From the NCBI GenBank assembly GCA_017302165.1, contig JAFLCW010000001.1, positions 1,178,320 to 1,242,319 on the forward strand: DNA of 64,000 bases. The letters are read 5' to 3'. The translations under genes and the position numbers were made by a program. Below are positions 55,291 through 63,692 of the stretch, piece by piece. Origin of the DNA: Alphaproteobacteria bacterium (GTDB lineage Bacteria > Pseudomonadota > Alphaproteobacteria > Micavibrionales > Micavibrionaceae). Numbering within the stretch: position 1 is the stretch's first letter; each line of letters opens with the position of its first letter. Below the pieces are notes generated by a model. The model ran no database searches and was not told the origin of the DNA. It saw nothing but the letters and a program-made list of their open reading frames with translations.

Positions 55291-56106
55291 TTATATCGTC
55301 GGCAGGTTGTTTTTCAGGCGGGGGCCGATAATCACAGAATCAATCGATGTCGCTTTTCCGGTTTTATCGTCCGTCACAATCAAGCATCCACAGACCGTGG
55401 CCTCACCTTCGGCGGGCACCATTTTTTCCCCCGGCATTTTACGCGTAAAGCGATAAGTGGAAATTTCAGGTTTAACCCCAATGACGCTATTATAATCCCC
55501 GGTCATTCCGGCGTCCGACTGAAAGGCTGTGCCGCCGTTCAAAATTTGGCCATCTGCCGTCGGCATATGGGTGTGAGTTCCCACAACGGCACTGACCCGG
55601 CCATCCAGATAATGCGCCAAAGCCATTTTTTCCGATGTGGCCTCGCCATGAAAATCAATAAAAATAGCCGATATATTCTGACCCATTTTTAGATTTTGTA
55701 AGACGTCATCGATTTTGGCAAAAGGATCATCCAGCGGATCCATAAAAAGCCGCGCCATCGCATTCATGACGGCTATCTTTGATCCATTGGGCAAGGTGTG
55801 AATAAACAGCCCCTCACCCGGTGTATGTTTAGGAAAATTTAACGGACGAAGCAACCGTGGGTCGCGGGCAATATAGGGAATGATTTCCCGTTGATCCCAG
55901 ACATGATTACCCGTGGTAATCACATCCACCCCCAGTGCATAAAATTCCTCACAGATTTTAGGGGTAATACCAATGCCATGCGCTGAATTTTCTCCATTCA
56001 CAATCACCACATCCGGTGAGAGCGCTTTTTTCAAGGTCGGCATATGTTTGGCCAGTGCATCCCGCCCTGACCGCCCCATCACATCCCCAATAAATAAAAT
56101 ACGCAT
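55291..56106 (-). CDS. YmdB-type metallophosphoesterase
   Basis: About 271 aa from ATG 56106. The TIGR00282-type calcineurin-like fold shows G-D-V-M-G near residue 7, N-G-E-N-S-A-H-G, T-G-N-H-V-W-D and V-G-T-H-T-H-M-P-T-A-D. B. subtilis YmdB is a cyclic-nucleotide phosphodiesterase; the substrate here is not known. Lies directly after fthC. Confidence 0.9.
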   Translation of the reverse strand: MRILFIGDVMGRSGRDALAKHMPTLKKALSPDVVIVNGENSAHGIGITPKICEEFYALGVDVITTGNHVWDQREIIPYIARDPRLLRPLNFPKHTPGEGLFIHTLPNGSKIAVMNAMARLFMDPLDDPFAKIDDVLQNLKMGQNISAIFIDFHGEATSEKMALAHYLDGRVSAVVGTHTHMPTADGQILNGGTAFQSDAGMTGDYNSVIGVKPEISTYRFTRKMPGEKMVPAEGEATVCGCLIVTDDKTGKATSIDSVIIGPRLKNNLPTI

Positions 56107-56115
56107 GACGAACAA

Positions 56116-56679
56116 TTATCCGTTTCTAAAATCCGTGATCCCCAGTGGCGTGATCATCATATCCAGTTTTTGATCATGTACTTCCGATGGCAGGTTAAAT
56201 AGCACGGCCTGTTCCCCATATCCAACACCGATTGCCAATATTTCTTTCTGGGCACGCAGATCCGCCAGTGCCGTATCATAATATCCCTTACCATACCCCA
56301 GACGATGCCCCCGCCGGTCGAACGCCAGTAACGGCACCAAAACAATATCCGGCAATATCGCCGCACCTTCCCGGGGTTCCATCAGACCAAAGACGCCGGG
56401 CACAAGCGGCGCCTTTCCATCCCATGACCGAAAAATCATGTGACGCGATTCTTTTTCCGTGACTGGTAAGGCACATGTGATCCCCGCCTTCAGGGCATCA
56501 TCCAGAATATATCGGACATCAAATTCACTTCCCCGCGGCCAGTATCCGGCCAACACCTGTCCGGCGCGTATGGGGATGTGTTTAAAGAAAAGGGCAGACA
56601 CGGACTCAAAATCCTCCTCACGCCGGGGAAGACGATCCCGGTGGAATATCGCTTGTTCACGCAAAGAGGATTTATTCAT
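56116..56679 (-). CDS. fthC: 5-formyltetrahydrofolate cyclo-ligase
   Basis: 187 aa. Segments R-D-R-L, A-G-Y-W-P, and the C-terminal G-Y-G-K-G-Y-Y-D with later G-V-G-Y mark the family. It converts 5-formyl-THF to methenyl-THF. In proteobacteria the gene often follows the 6S RNA gene, as it does here. Confidence 0.94.
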   Translation of the reverse strand: MNKSSLREQAIFHRDRLPRREEDFESVSALFFKHIPIRAGQVLAGYWPRGSEFDVRYILDDALKAGITCALPVTEKESRHMIFRSWDGKAPLVPGVFGLMEPREGAAILPDIVLVPLLAFDRRGHRLGYGKGYYDTALADLRAQKEILAIGVGYGEQAVLFNLPSEVHDQKLDMMITPLGITDFRNG

Positions 56680-56705
56680 GCCGGAGGATCATACACAAAA
56701 AATAA

Positions 56706-56867
56706 GAAAAGCCACGGAGGCCGTGTCAGCAACGGTATCCGCATGTGGCCCTGTCAAACAGGTGGGCGCCATATACCAAAGCCACGGCCTTGGCAGGGAC
56801 AGCTCCCTATGCGAACGATTATCGGCCTCTGGGATAAAGGCTGATCACGCGCCCCGTAGCCCTTCTA
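56706..56867 (-). ncRNA. ssrS: 6S RNA
   Basis: About 160 nt in the zapA-fthC gap, the classical 6S locus. On the minus strand GAAGGGCTACGG (56865-56854) pairs fully, allowing G-U, with CCGTGGCTTTTC (56717-56706), giving a 12-bp closing stem. Inner C-C-C-T-G/C-A-G-G-G pairing near 56797 and 56752 lies beyond an open middle, giving the 6S hairpin with a central bubble that mimics an open promoter. A T-rich tail follows. It would bind sigma-70 RNA polymerase. Confidence 0.82.
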
Positions 56868-56876
56868 TTAATTTCT

Positions 56877-56905
56877 ATATTACAGCTTTGACAGGCTTCC
56901 TGCAA
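56877..56905 (-). promoter_or_regulatory. Promoter of the 6S RNA gene
   Basis: Inside the zapA 3' end: TTGCAG (56905-56900), 17-base spacer, TAATAT (56882-56877). Transcription would begin about 56870-56866, matching the 5' end of the predicted stem. An alternative -10 is TATAGA at 56879-56874. Confidence 0.55.
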
Positions 56906-57230
56906 TGGTATCAATGCGGGCGGCCAGATGATCTATCGCCGAGATGATATTGGCTTCATCTTCGGGGGTCATCTGAATGGCCATAGGCGTCTTGGCGGCG
57001 GTATTCGCCGGGGGTGCCACCCGACCATCTTTCATATCAAAGACTTCATCGGCCAGCATGATTGACGCCAAAACCAACAAATGCGCCTCATTAGAGGCCG
57101 CCCCAGCACGGGATATTTCCTTTAACTTTTGATCTACATAGGCCGCCAGATCCCTCACCCGGCGTTCCTGCCCGTCATCACAGGCAATGCCGTACACGCG
57201 GCCATTCAGGGTAACATTGACTTCGGCCAT
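56880..57230 (-). CDS. zapA: Cell division protein ZapA
   Basis: 116 aa; stabilises FtsZ filaments. N-terminal V-T-L-N-G-R-V-Y-G-I-A-C-D-D-G and R-D-L-A-A-Y-V-D match ZapA; the C-terminal half is a coiled coil. Ends at the 6S gene, starts 1 base after the DUF4164-like gene. Confidence 0.92.
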   Translation of the reverse strand: MAEVNVTLNGRVYGIACDDGQERRVRDLAAYVDQKLKEISRAGAASNEAHLLVLASIMLADEVFDMKDGRVAPPANTAAKTPMAIQMTPEDEANIISAIDHLAARIDTIAGSLSKL

Positions 57231-57231
57231 C

Positions 57232-57474
57232 TTACGCTTTCCCTTCTTTCAGGATTTGTTCCACCTTGCTGATCGCGCTATCCAAGCGAGAGGCCAGCAT
57301 TTTGGTATCCAGCGCATTGGCGTTCACGGGCTTTTTAGCGCCGCCACTGACAACCGAGAATAAATCAGGCTGACCGGATTTTTTCGGTGCCTGTAATTTT
57401 TGATCCGCCATCTGAGACAGCGCCTCAATCTTGGCGTTAAGGTTAATCAAGGCGTTTTGAATACCGGCGCTCAC
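57232..57474 (-). CDS. Small coiled-coil protein upstream of zapA
   Basis: 80 aa, helical, no membrane segment. Alphaproteobacterial zapA is often preceded by a short coiled-coil protein (DUF4164-type); position and shape fit, but similarity is weak. Probably a ZapA partner or division accessory. Divergent from tkt. Confidence 0.7.
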   Translation of the reverse strand: MSAGIQNALINLNAKIEALSQMADQKLQAPKKSGQPDLFSVVSGGAKKPVNANALDTKMLASRLDSAISKVEQILKEGKA

Positions 57475-57648
57475 ACGTCATCTCCTGATAAGGGTAAATA
57501 TGCCCCCATTATGGTCACCCCTGCCCCCCCGTCAAGCATGACAGCAAAATTGTCCATAATTTTTATCAGAACACCCCCGTTCAGGTTGACCAATGCCCAT
57601 TTGGGCGGCATTGTAGGCCAAATTTGTAACCCAAGGATAATAGACCTC

Positions 57649-59616
57649 ATGTCGAATACCGCCAAAGCCACGTCTAACGAACCGATGCCACAGCTTGATT
57701 TATCCCTCATGGCCAATGCTATTCGGGTGCTGGCATTGGATGCGGTCAAAAAAGCCAATTCAGGACATACCGGTATGCCCATGGGCATGGCAGACATCGC
57801 GGCGGTGCTTTATTCCAAATTTTTTAAATTTGACCCCCAGAACCCGCACTGGCCGGATCGTGACCGATTGATCGTCTCAAACGGGCACGGATCGATGCTT
57901 TTATATGCCCTGAATTACCTGACGGGATATAACAAGATGACGCTCGAGGAGATTAAAAATTTCCGTCAGCTTCATGCTAAAACACCGGGGCACCCGGAAG
58001 TGGATGTGTCCTGCGGGATTGAAACCACCACGGGCCCCTTGGGTCAGGGGATTTCAAATGCGGTGGGATTTGCGCTGGCAGAACGCATCTTAAATGCACG
58101 CCATGGTGATGGTCAGGTCAATCATTACACTTATGTGTTTTTGGGAGATGGATGCTTGATGGAAGGTATCAGCCATGAGACCTGCTCACTGGCGGGACAC
58201 CTCAAGCTCAATAAACTCATTGCCTTTTATGATGATAATAATGTCACGATTGACGGCAAGATCGACCTGACCTTCTCTGACAACACGGTCAAAAGGTTCG
58301 AAGCATATGGATGGCATGTCCTTTCGATTGATGGCCATGACCACACGGCCATTGAACAGGCTGTGATCCAGGCACAATCATCATCGGCACCCACGTTAAT
58401 CTGTTGTAAAACGAAAATTGGGTTCGGTTGCCCGACCTTGGAATCTCAGCCCAAGGCGCATGGCGCGATTACGGATGATGCCGAAATCGCGGGCGTTCGA
58501 AAAAATCTCAACTGGCCGTATGCCCCCTTTGAAATTCCGGATCAAATTTTATCCATGTGGCGCCATGTCGGCGCGCAGGGAAATAAGGCTTATCAGGCAT
58601 GGGTTTCCAAAGGCGGCAAAGACGAGCCAATCTCTCTGTCCGGCCTTGACACCATCACCGCCGATTTAAAAAAATCTTTTTCAGCTGACAAACCTAAAAA
58701 AGCCACGCGCGTTGTTTCGGGCGAATGTCTTGAAAAACTGGTGGCGGCATTTCCGGCCATGGTGGGTGGCTCTGCCGATTTAACAGGATCAAATAATACA
58801 AAGGTCAAAGCATCAAAAGTGATTGAGGCCAAAAACTATGGCGGCAACTACATCAATTATGGTGTCCGCGAACATGGTATGGCCGCTATCATGAACGGTA
58901 TGGCGCTTCATGGGGGGATTATTCCCTATGCCGGGACATTCTTGCAATTTGCCGATTATTCACGTCCGGCGATACGGCTGGGCGCGCTAATGAAACAACG
59001 GGTCATTCACGTCATGACTCATGATTCTATTGGTCTGGGGGAAGATGGCCCCACGCACCAACCCGTGGAGCATCTCGCCGCCCTTCGCGCCATCCCGAAT
59101 TGTTATGTGTACCGTCCCTGTGATGGTGTAGAAACGGCTGAGTGCTGGGAATTGGCTCTCAAGAGAACAAATGCCCCGGCCATTATGGCCTTATCACGCC
59201 AAAATGTACCGTCTATGTGTTCAGATCGCGTGGAAAATATGTCGGCGAAGGGAGCTTATGTTCTGAGAGATTCTAAAGGTGAACCGGCCGTAACAATTTT
59301 TGCTACGGGATCAGAAGTCCATCTGGCCATCGAGGCCGCAGAACAGTTAGGGCAAGGTACGCGCGTGGTGTCTGTGCCATGCCTTGATTTATTGTGGGAA
59401 CAGGACGGGGAATATATCCAGTCGCTGATCTGTAATAAATCTATCAAGATTGCGGTTGAGGCCGGCGTGCGTCAGGGATGGGATTCTCTGATTGGCCCGC
59501 ATGGCATTTTTATCGGTATGCATAGTTTTGGTGATTCCGCCCCGGCCGAAAAACTCTATGCCCATTTCGGCATAACCGCTCAGGCCATTGTAGAGGCCGT
59601 TAAAACACGTATTTAA
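57649..59616 (+). CDS. tkt: Transketolase
   Basis: 655-aa ThDP enzyme of the pentose phosphate pathway. G-H-T-G-M-P-M-G near residue 43, the ThDP motif G-D-G-C-L-M-E-G-I-S-H-E, and the pyrimidine-domain Y-G-V-R-E-H-G-M segment are clear. I start at ATG 57649, preceded by AAGGA, not the longer frame across the divergent promoter gap. First of tkt-gap-fba. The 174-base gap to the small coiled-coil gene must hold both promoters; I see only a weak TTGACC at 57586. Confidence 0.96.
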   Translation: MSNTAKATSNEPMPQLDLSLMANAIRVLALDAVKKANSGHTGMPMGMADIAAVLYSKFFKFDPQNPHWPDRDRLIVSNGHGSMLLYALNYLTGYNKMTLEEIKNFRQLHAKTPGHPEVDVSCGIETTTGPLGQGISNAVGFALAERILNARHGDGQVNHYTYVFLGDGCLMEGISHETCSLAGHLKLNKLIAFYDDNNVTIDGKIDLTFSDNTVKRFEAYGWHVLSIDGHDHTAIEQAVIQAQSSSAPTLICCKTKIGFGCPTLESQPKAHGAITDDAEIAGVRKNLNWPYAPFEIPDQILSMWRHVGAQGNKAYQAWVSKGGKDEPISLSGLDTITADLKKSFSADKPKKATRVVSGECLEKLVAAFPAMVGGSADLTGSNNTKVKASKVIEAKNYGGNYINYGVREHGMAAIMNGMALHGGIIPYAGTFLQFADYSRPAIRLGALMKQRVIHVMTHDSIGLGEDGPTHQPVEHLAALRAIPNCYVYRPCDGVETAECWELALKRTNAPAIMALSRQNVPSMCSDRVENMSAKGAYVLRDSKGEPAVTIFATGSEVHLAIEAAEQLGQGTRVVSVPCLDLLWEQDGEYIQSLICNKSIKIAVEAGVRQGWDSLIGPHGIFIGMHSFGDSAPAEKLYAHFGITAQAIVEAVKTRI

Positions 59617-59706
59617 TTACATATTACAAACAAAGAATGCATTTTTTTGATTGCATCACACACGCCTCGGGTCTTTACTACGACACCATTTTAAACGGAG
59701 AAAAAC

Positions 59707-60738
59707 ATGACAGTTAAAGTAGCCATTAACGGGTTTGGACGCATCGGGCGTTTGGTTTGCAGAGCATTATATGAATCAGGTCGCAAGGACATTGAACTGG
59801 TCGGGATCAACGATCTGGCTACGACCGAAGCTAATAAAATCCTGTTGAAATACGACACCGTGCATGGACGTTTCCCGTTTTCGGTTGAGTCCCCGGACGA
59901 TAAGACACTGGTTATCAACGGACAGAAAATTGCTGTCTCGCAGGAACGCGACCCGGCAAACCTGCCTTGGGGCAAATTGGGTGTTGATATTGTGTTTGAA
60001 TGCACGGGAATTTTCACGAAAAAAGATAAGGCGGCATTGCATCTTCAGGCAGGTGCCAAAAAAGTCCTGATCTCAGCTCCAGCTGAAGACGAAGACATCA
60101 CCGTTGTTTTCGGCGTGAATTCCGACAAACTGAAGGCCGAACATCTAATCGTATCGAATGCGTCCTGCACAACAAACTGTCTGGCACCGATTGCCAAGGT
60201 TTTGAATGATGCCATCGGGATCGAAAGCGGATTCATGACCACGATCCATTCCTACACCGGGGATCAGAACACGGTGGATACGTTCCACAAAGACCTGCAC
60301 CGCGCCCGCGCCGCGGCGGCCAACATCATCCCGACCTCTACGGGGGCGGCCAAGGCTGTGGGCAAAGTTCTGCCCGAATTGAAAGGTAAGTTGGACGGCG
60401 TGGCCATCCGGGTGCCAACACCCAACGTATCTTTGGTGGATTTAAAATTCATCGCCAAGCGCGCCACCACCGCCGAAGAAGTGAACGGGGCAATTAAAAA
60501 AGCCTTGGGCGATATGAAAAACATCTTGAATGCCTATGATGAACCATTGGTGTCCAGTGATTTCAACCATGATTCACATTCATCCATCTTTTCCTATGAC
60601 GGCACCAAGGTGATTGACGGCAAGATGGTTCGGGTCATGAGCTGGTATGACAATGAATGGGGGTTTTCAAACCGTATGTTGGATACGGCCGCACAAATGC
60701 ATAAAGTGGGATATGCCGCCAATTCCAAGGCCGCGTAA
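59707..60738 (+). CDS. gap: Glyceraldehyde-3-phosphate dehydrogenase
   Basis: 343 aa. The NAD site [10 protein letters not shown] is near residue 8, and the catalytic Cys lies in [18 protein letters not shown] ends the catalytic domain. Good GGAG site. Follows tkt; pgk, which often follows gap, is absent here. Confidence 0.98.
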   Translation: MTVKVAINGFGRIGRLVCRALYESGRKDIELVGINDLATTEANKILLKYDTVHGRFPFSVESPDDKTLVINGQKIAVSQERDPANLPWGKLGVDIVFECTGIFTKKDKAALHLQAGAKKVLISAPAEDEDITVVFGVNSDKLKAEHLIVSNASCTTNCLAPIAKVLNDAIGIESGFMTTIHSYTGDQNTVDTFHKDLHRARAAAANIIPTSTGAAKAVGKVLPELKGKLDGVAIRVPTPNVSLVDLKFIAKRATTAEEVNGAIKKALGDMKNILNAYDEPLVSSDFNHDSHSSIFSYDGTKVIDGKMVRVMSWYDNEWGFSNRMLDTAAQMHKVGYAANSKAA

Positions 60739-60762
60739 TAAAAACCAGATAGAGGATCAATC

Positions 60763-61848
60763 ATGTCACGTTTAAAACCCGGTGTTGTCTGGGGCGAAGA
60801 TTACAAAACACTCCTGAAGGCGTGCAAGGATGGGCAATATGCCCTGCCGGCGGTCAATGTCACAGGCACCAACACCATCAATGCGGTTTTGGAATCGGCG
60901 CATAAAAATAAATCCGACGTCATTATTCAATTATCAAATGGTGGTGCAGAATTTTATGCGGGCAAAGGCTTGCCGGATTCGTTTCAGGCCAAGGTTCTAG
61001 GTGCCGTTTCCGCCGCCCTTCATGTGCATGCACTAGCTGAACATTATGGCGTTTGCGTTATTCTTCATACCGACCATGCCAATAAAAAATTACTGCCCTG
61101 GATTGATGCCCTCGTGACCTATGGGGAAGAATTCTTTAAAAAACGCGGCTTCCCGTTATTTTCATCCCACATGATTGATCTGTCTGAAGAACCTATCGAC
61201 GAAAATCTGCATGAATGTGCACGTATTTTGAAACGCGTCGTGCCCTTAGGGATGAGCATCGAGATTGAACTGGGCGTCACAGGCGGCGAAGAAGACGGCG
61301 TGGGATCAGATGATATTGATAACGCCAAGTTATACACCCAGCCCGAAGATTGTTTGCTGGCGTATGAAACCCTCTCGCCGATCGGGCATTTTTCGCTCGC
61401 GGCATCTTTCGGGAATGTTCATGGTGTCTATGCCCCCGGTAACGTCAAATTGCGCCCGGATATTTTGAAAAACTCCCAAGCGCTCGTTCAAAAAACACAT
61501 GGGCTGAAGGCCAACCCGCTAGATCTGGTGTTCCATGGCGGTTCTGGGTCGGATAAATCTCAAATCGCAGAATCTTTGGGCTATGGCGTTTTCAAAATGA
61601 ATATCGATACCGATACGCAGTTTGCGTTTGCTGAATCGATTGGCAAATATGTCGAAGACAACGCCAATGCCTTTAAATATCAGATCGACCCCGAAACCGG
61701 CACGCCGTATAAAAAACAATATGATCCGCGCCAATGGCTTCGCGTTGGCGAAAAAGGTCTGGTCAAGCGCATGGACGAAGCCTTCGCCGATTTAGGATCT
61801 GCTGGAAAGTCACTGGCCGAAAGACCTGCCGGTTCCAAGGCCGCCTAA
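60763..61848 (+). CDS. fba: Class II fructose-bisphosphate aldolase
   Basis: 361-aa zinc aldolase. Metal ligands lie in H-T-D-H-A, E-I-E-L-G-V-T-G-G-E and G-N-V-H-G-V-Y, and V-F-H-G-G-S-G-S is the late His motif. The length and Y-A-P-G-N-V segment fit the E. coli FbaA (class IIA) type. GAGGA precedes the ATG. Confidence 0.97.
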   Translation: MSRLKPGVVWGEDYKTLLKACKDGQYALPAVNVTGTNTINAVLESAHKNKSDVIIQLSNGGAEFYAGKGLPDSFQAKVLGAVSAALHVHALAEHYGVCVILHTDHANKKLLPWIDALVTYGEEFFKKRGFPLFSSHMIDLSEEPIDENLHECARILKRVVPLGMSIEIELGVTGGEEDGVGSDDIDNAKLYTQPEDCLLAYETLSPIGHFSLAASFGNVHGVYAPGNVKLRPDILKNSQALVQKTHGLKANPLDLVFHGGSGSDKSQIAESLGYGVFKMNIDTDTQFAFAESIGKYVEDNANAFKYQIDPETGTPYKKQYDPRQWLRVGEKGLVKRMDEAFADLGSAGKSLAERPAGSKAA

Positions 61849-61864
61849 AGCATAGGTCTTGCCG

Positions 61865-62329
61865 ATGTTTGGCACCAAAAAGGGGTTATTACTTATCCTT
61901 TTGATTTTGGCTTTTGGGTCGGGCGCCCTCACCTGGGCAGATGTGCGCTCATGGGTTGTACAAGGCGAACCACAACCTACGCAGACACCTGAAGATATGA
62001 TTTCCCCAAGGGCACGGATACATATTCTACAGGGTGATCATCGGGGTGGTGGTCATATGTTTGGGGCGGGAAAGCCCTGTAAATCTGAATTCCCTCAAGG
62101 CTGGAATGAAGACAAAATCATGTCGGTTGTGACGTCTCTGGCCGCTAACGACAATCTGGATTGGCGGCAACAAAGCAATGGATATTTCACCGCCCAGAAA
62201 ATGGTCGAAGGCGTCAAGGTGCGTGTTGTCTTAGACCGGGAAAAAGATGATGTCGTCACAGCTTATCCTGTCAATGTGCCGCGGAACCCCTGCCCCGCGC
62301 CGGCCAATGACAACCGTAAGCCGGATTAA
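61865..62329 (+). CDS. Exported EndoU-like ribonuclease domain protein
   Basis: 154 aa from ATG 61865 (a TTG lies 6 bases upstream). Residues 8-26 form a signal peptide or anchor. Residues 52-138 match bacterial EndoU: I-L-Q-G-D-H-R-G-G-G-H with His59 and His64, K-S-E-F-P-x-G-W, and the closing V-T-A-Y-P. EndoU domains are usually the toxic tips of contact-dependent toxins; this one has no delivery domain and no evident immunity gene. It could be an exported nuclease. The stop overlaps epmA by 4 nt. Confidence 0.75.
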   Translation: MFGTKKGLLLILLILAFGSGALTWADVRSWVVQGEPQPTQTPEDMISPRARIHILQGDHRGGGHMFGAGKPCKSEFPQGWNEDKIMSVVTSLAANDNLDWRQQSNGYFTAQKMVEGVKVRVVLDREKDDVVTAYPVNVPRNPCPAPANDNRKPD

Positions 62330-63342
62330 GGTTTGCCACACCATAAGACATTGTCGATATCATCTGTTCCGGCACATAACATCACTAGCCGATCCACGCC
62401 CAAGGCAATCCCCCCGCTTTCGGGCATGCCTTGTTCAAGGGCAGAAATAAAATCCTGATCGACGGGGTATCGCTCCCCATAGAGCCGTTCCTTGATATCC
62501 ATTTCGGTTTGAAACCGTTTTACTTGCTCCCCGGCGTCGGTTAATTCAGAAAACGCATTCGCCAGTTCAATCCCACAGACATAAAGTTCAAACCTTTCGG
62601 CATATCGTGAATCATCGGCTTTTCGACGGGACAGCGAGGCCATAGACACCGGATAATCATATAAAATAGTGGGCGCATTCATTCCTAGATATGGTTCAAT
62701 ACGGGCATCCATCACCCGGAAAAACAAATCATCCCAGCCATCTTCTGGTGTGGCATGAAGCCCCAACGATTTAACCTGTCCCAAAAAAGCAGGCGTATTG
62801 TCCAACACCTCATTCAGGTCAATTCCGGCATAGTGCCGAAAGGCATCAACAACGCTTAATCGCTCCCACGGTAAAAAAGGATCGCACGTCATATCCCGGT
62901 AGCGAAAATGAGTAATTCCCGTTGCCTGCGCCACGGCCCGAAGCAAGTTTTCACAATCCATCATGATGTGTGTGTAATCCGCCCCGGCGCGGTACCATTC
63001 CAGCAACGTAAATTCAGGCGAATGACGCGCCGAGCCTTCGGCATTTCGAAACACCGGGCAGATCTGATAAAGCGTTTTCACCCCGGCCACCATGAGTTTT
63101 TTCATGGCAAATTCAGGGCTGGTATGCAGATACATGGTTCGAAAGACCTGCCCATCCACCCCCCGTTGATCCGTGGCAAAAGCGCGAATATGGGCATCCA
63201 TAACAGGGCATATTTGAAGAATCGGGGTTTCGACAGCGTCGAACCCCTGCCCATCAAAAAAACCCCGAATAGCGCCCATAACCCGTTGACGCACCTTTAA
63301 AAAAGGCCTTTTTTGATCAAATTTATGCGAAAGCCACCACAT
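62326..63342 (-). CDS. epmA: EF-P lysyl-modification ligase EpmA
   Basis: About 338 aa, a lysyl-tRNA-synthetase-like protein without the anticodon domain. Class II motifs are F-R-N-A-E-G-S-A-R-H-S-P-E-F-T-L-L-E-W-Y (motif 2, given in part) and a final G-I-A-L-G-V-D-R-L. It adds lysine to EF-P Lys34, present at 31880. EpmB is not in the window. I start at ATG 63342, as upstream in-frame residues look non-native. Divergent from rpmE. Confidence 0.92.
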   Translation of the reverse strand: MWWLSHKFDQKRPFLKVRQRVMGAIRGFFDGQGFDAVETPILQICPVMDAHIRAFATDQRGVDGQVFRTMYLHTSPEFAMKKLMVAGVKTLYQICPVFRNAEGSARHSPEFTLLEWYRAGADYTHIMMDCENLLRAVAQATGITHFRYRDMTCDPFLPWERLSVVDAFRHYAGIDLNEVLDNTPAFLGQVKSLGLHATPEDGWDDLFFRVMDARIEPYLGMNAPTILYDYPVSMASLSRRKADDSRYAERFELYVCGIELANAFSELTDAGEQVKRFQTEMDIKERLYGERYPVDQDFISALEQGMPESGGIALGVDRLVMLCAGTDDIDNVLWCGKP

Positions 63343-63403
63343 TATCTTGCAATCTTTCCCTAAACATCCTATAAAACGCGGCAATAAGATAAGGAATATC
63401 ATG

Positions 63404-63637
63404 ATGAGAGCAGACATTCACCCCGATTATCACGAAATCAACATCGTTTTGACCGATGGCACGACGTATAAGTCCCGTAGCTGTACCGGCAAGGCAGGTG
63501 ACACTATTCGTCTGGATATTGACCCTTTGAACCATCCAGCATGGCAGGGCGGCACACAAAAAGTGATCGAGAAAGCCCAGCTCAAGAAATTCAACAACAA
63601 ATACGGCAATCTGTTCGGAAGCGAAGAGAAGAAGTAA
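63404..63637 (+). CDS. rpmE: 50S ribosomal protein L31
   Basis: 77 aa from ATG 63404, giving M-R-A-D-I-H-P-D-Y-H, the L31 start; ATG 63401 is the alternative. Only one Cys is present, so it is the zinc-free form. AAGGA lies 8 bases upstream. A strong terminator follows. Confidence 0.95.
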   Translation: MRADIHPDYHEINIVLTDGTTYKSRSCTGKAGDTIRLDIDPLNHPAWQGGTQKVIEKAQLKKFNNKYGNLFGSEEKK

Positions 63638-63656
63638 TCGTTGTTGCCTGTTATTC

Positions 63657-63682
63657 AAAAGCCGCCCGTGGGCGGCTTTTTT
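63657..63682. terminator. Bidirectional intrinsic terminator between rpmE and valS
   Basis: GCCGCC (63661-63666), CGTG loop, GGCGGC (63671-63676), six T after and four A before. Serves rpmE on + and probably valS on -. Confidence 0.93.
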
Positions 63683-63692
63683 ATTGTGTAAT

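Noticed and set aside
57400-57648. N-terminal extension of transketolase
   Set aside because: It would overlap the divergent small gene and the promoter gap, and the residues do not resemble transketolase.
59650-59676. Terminator after tkt (ATGCA/TGCAT around a T-run)
   Set aside because: The stem is only 5 bp and AT-rich, with the T-run in the loop rather than after it.
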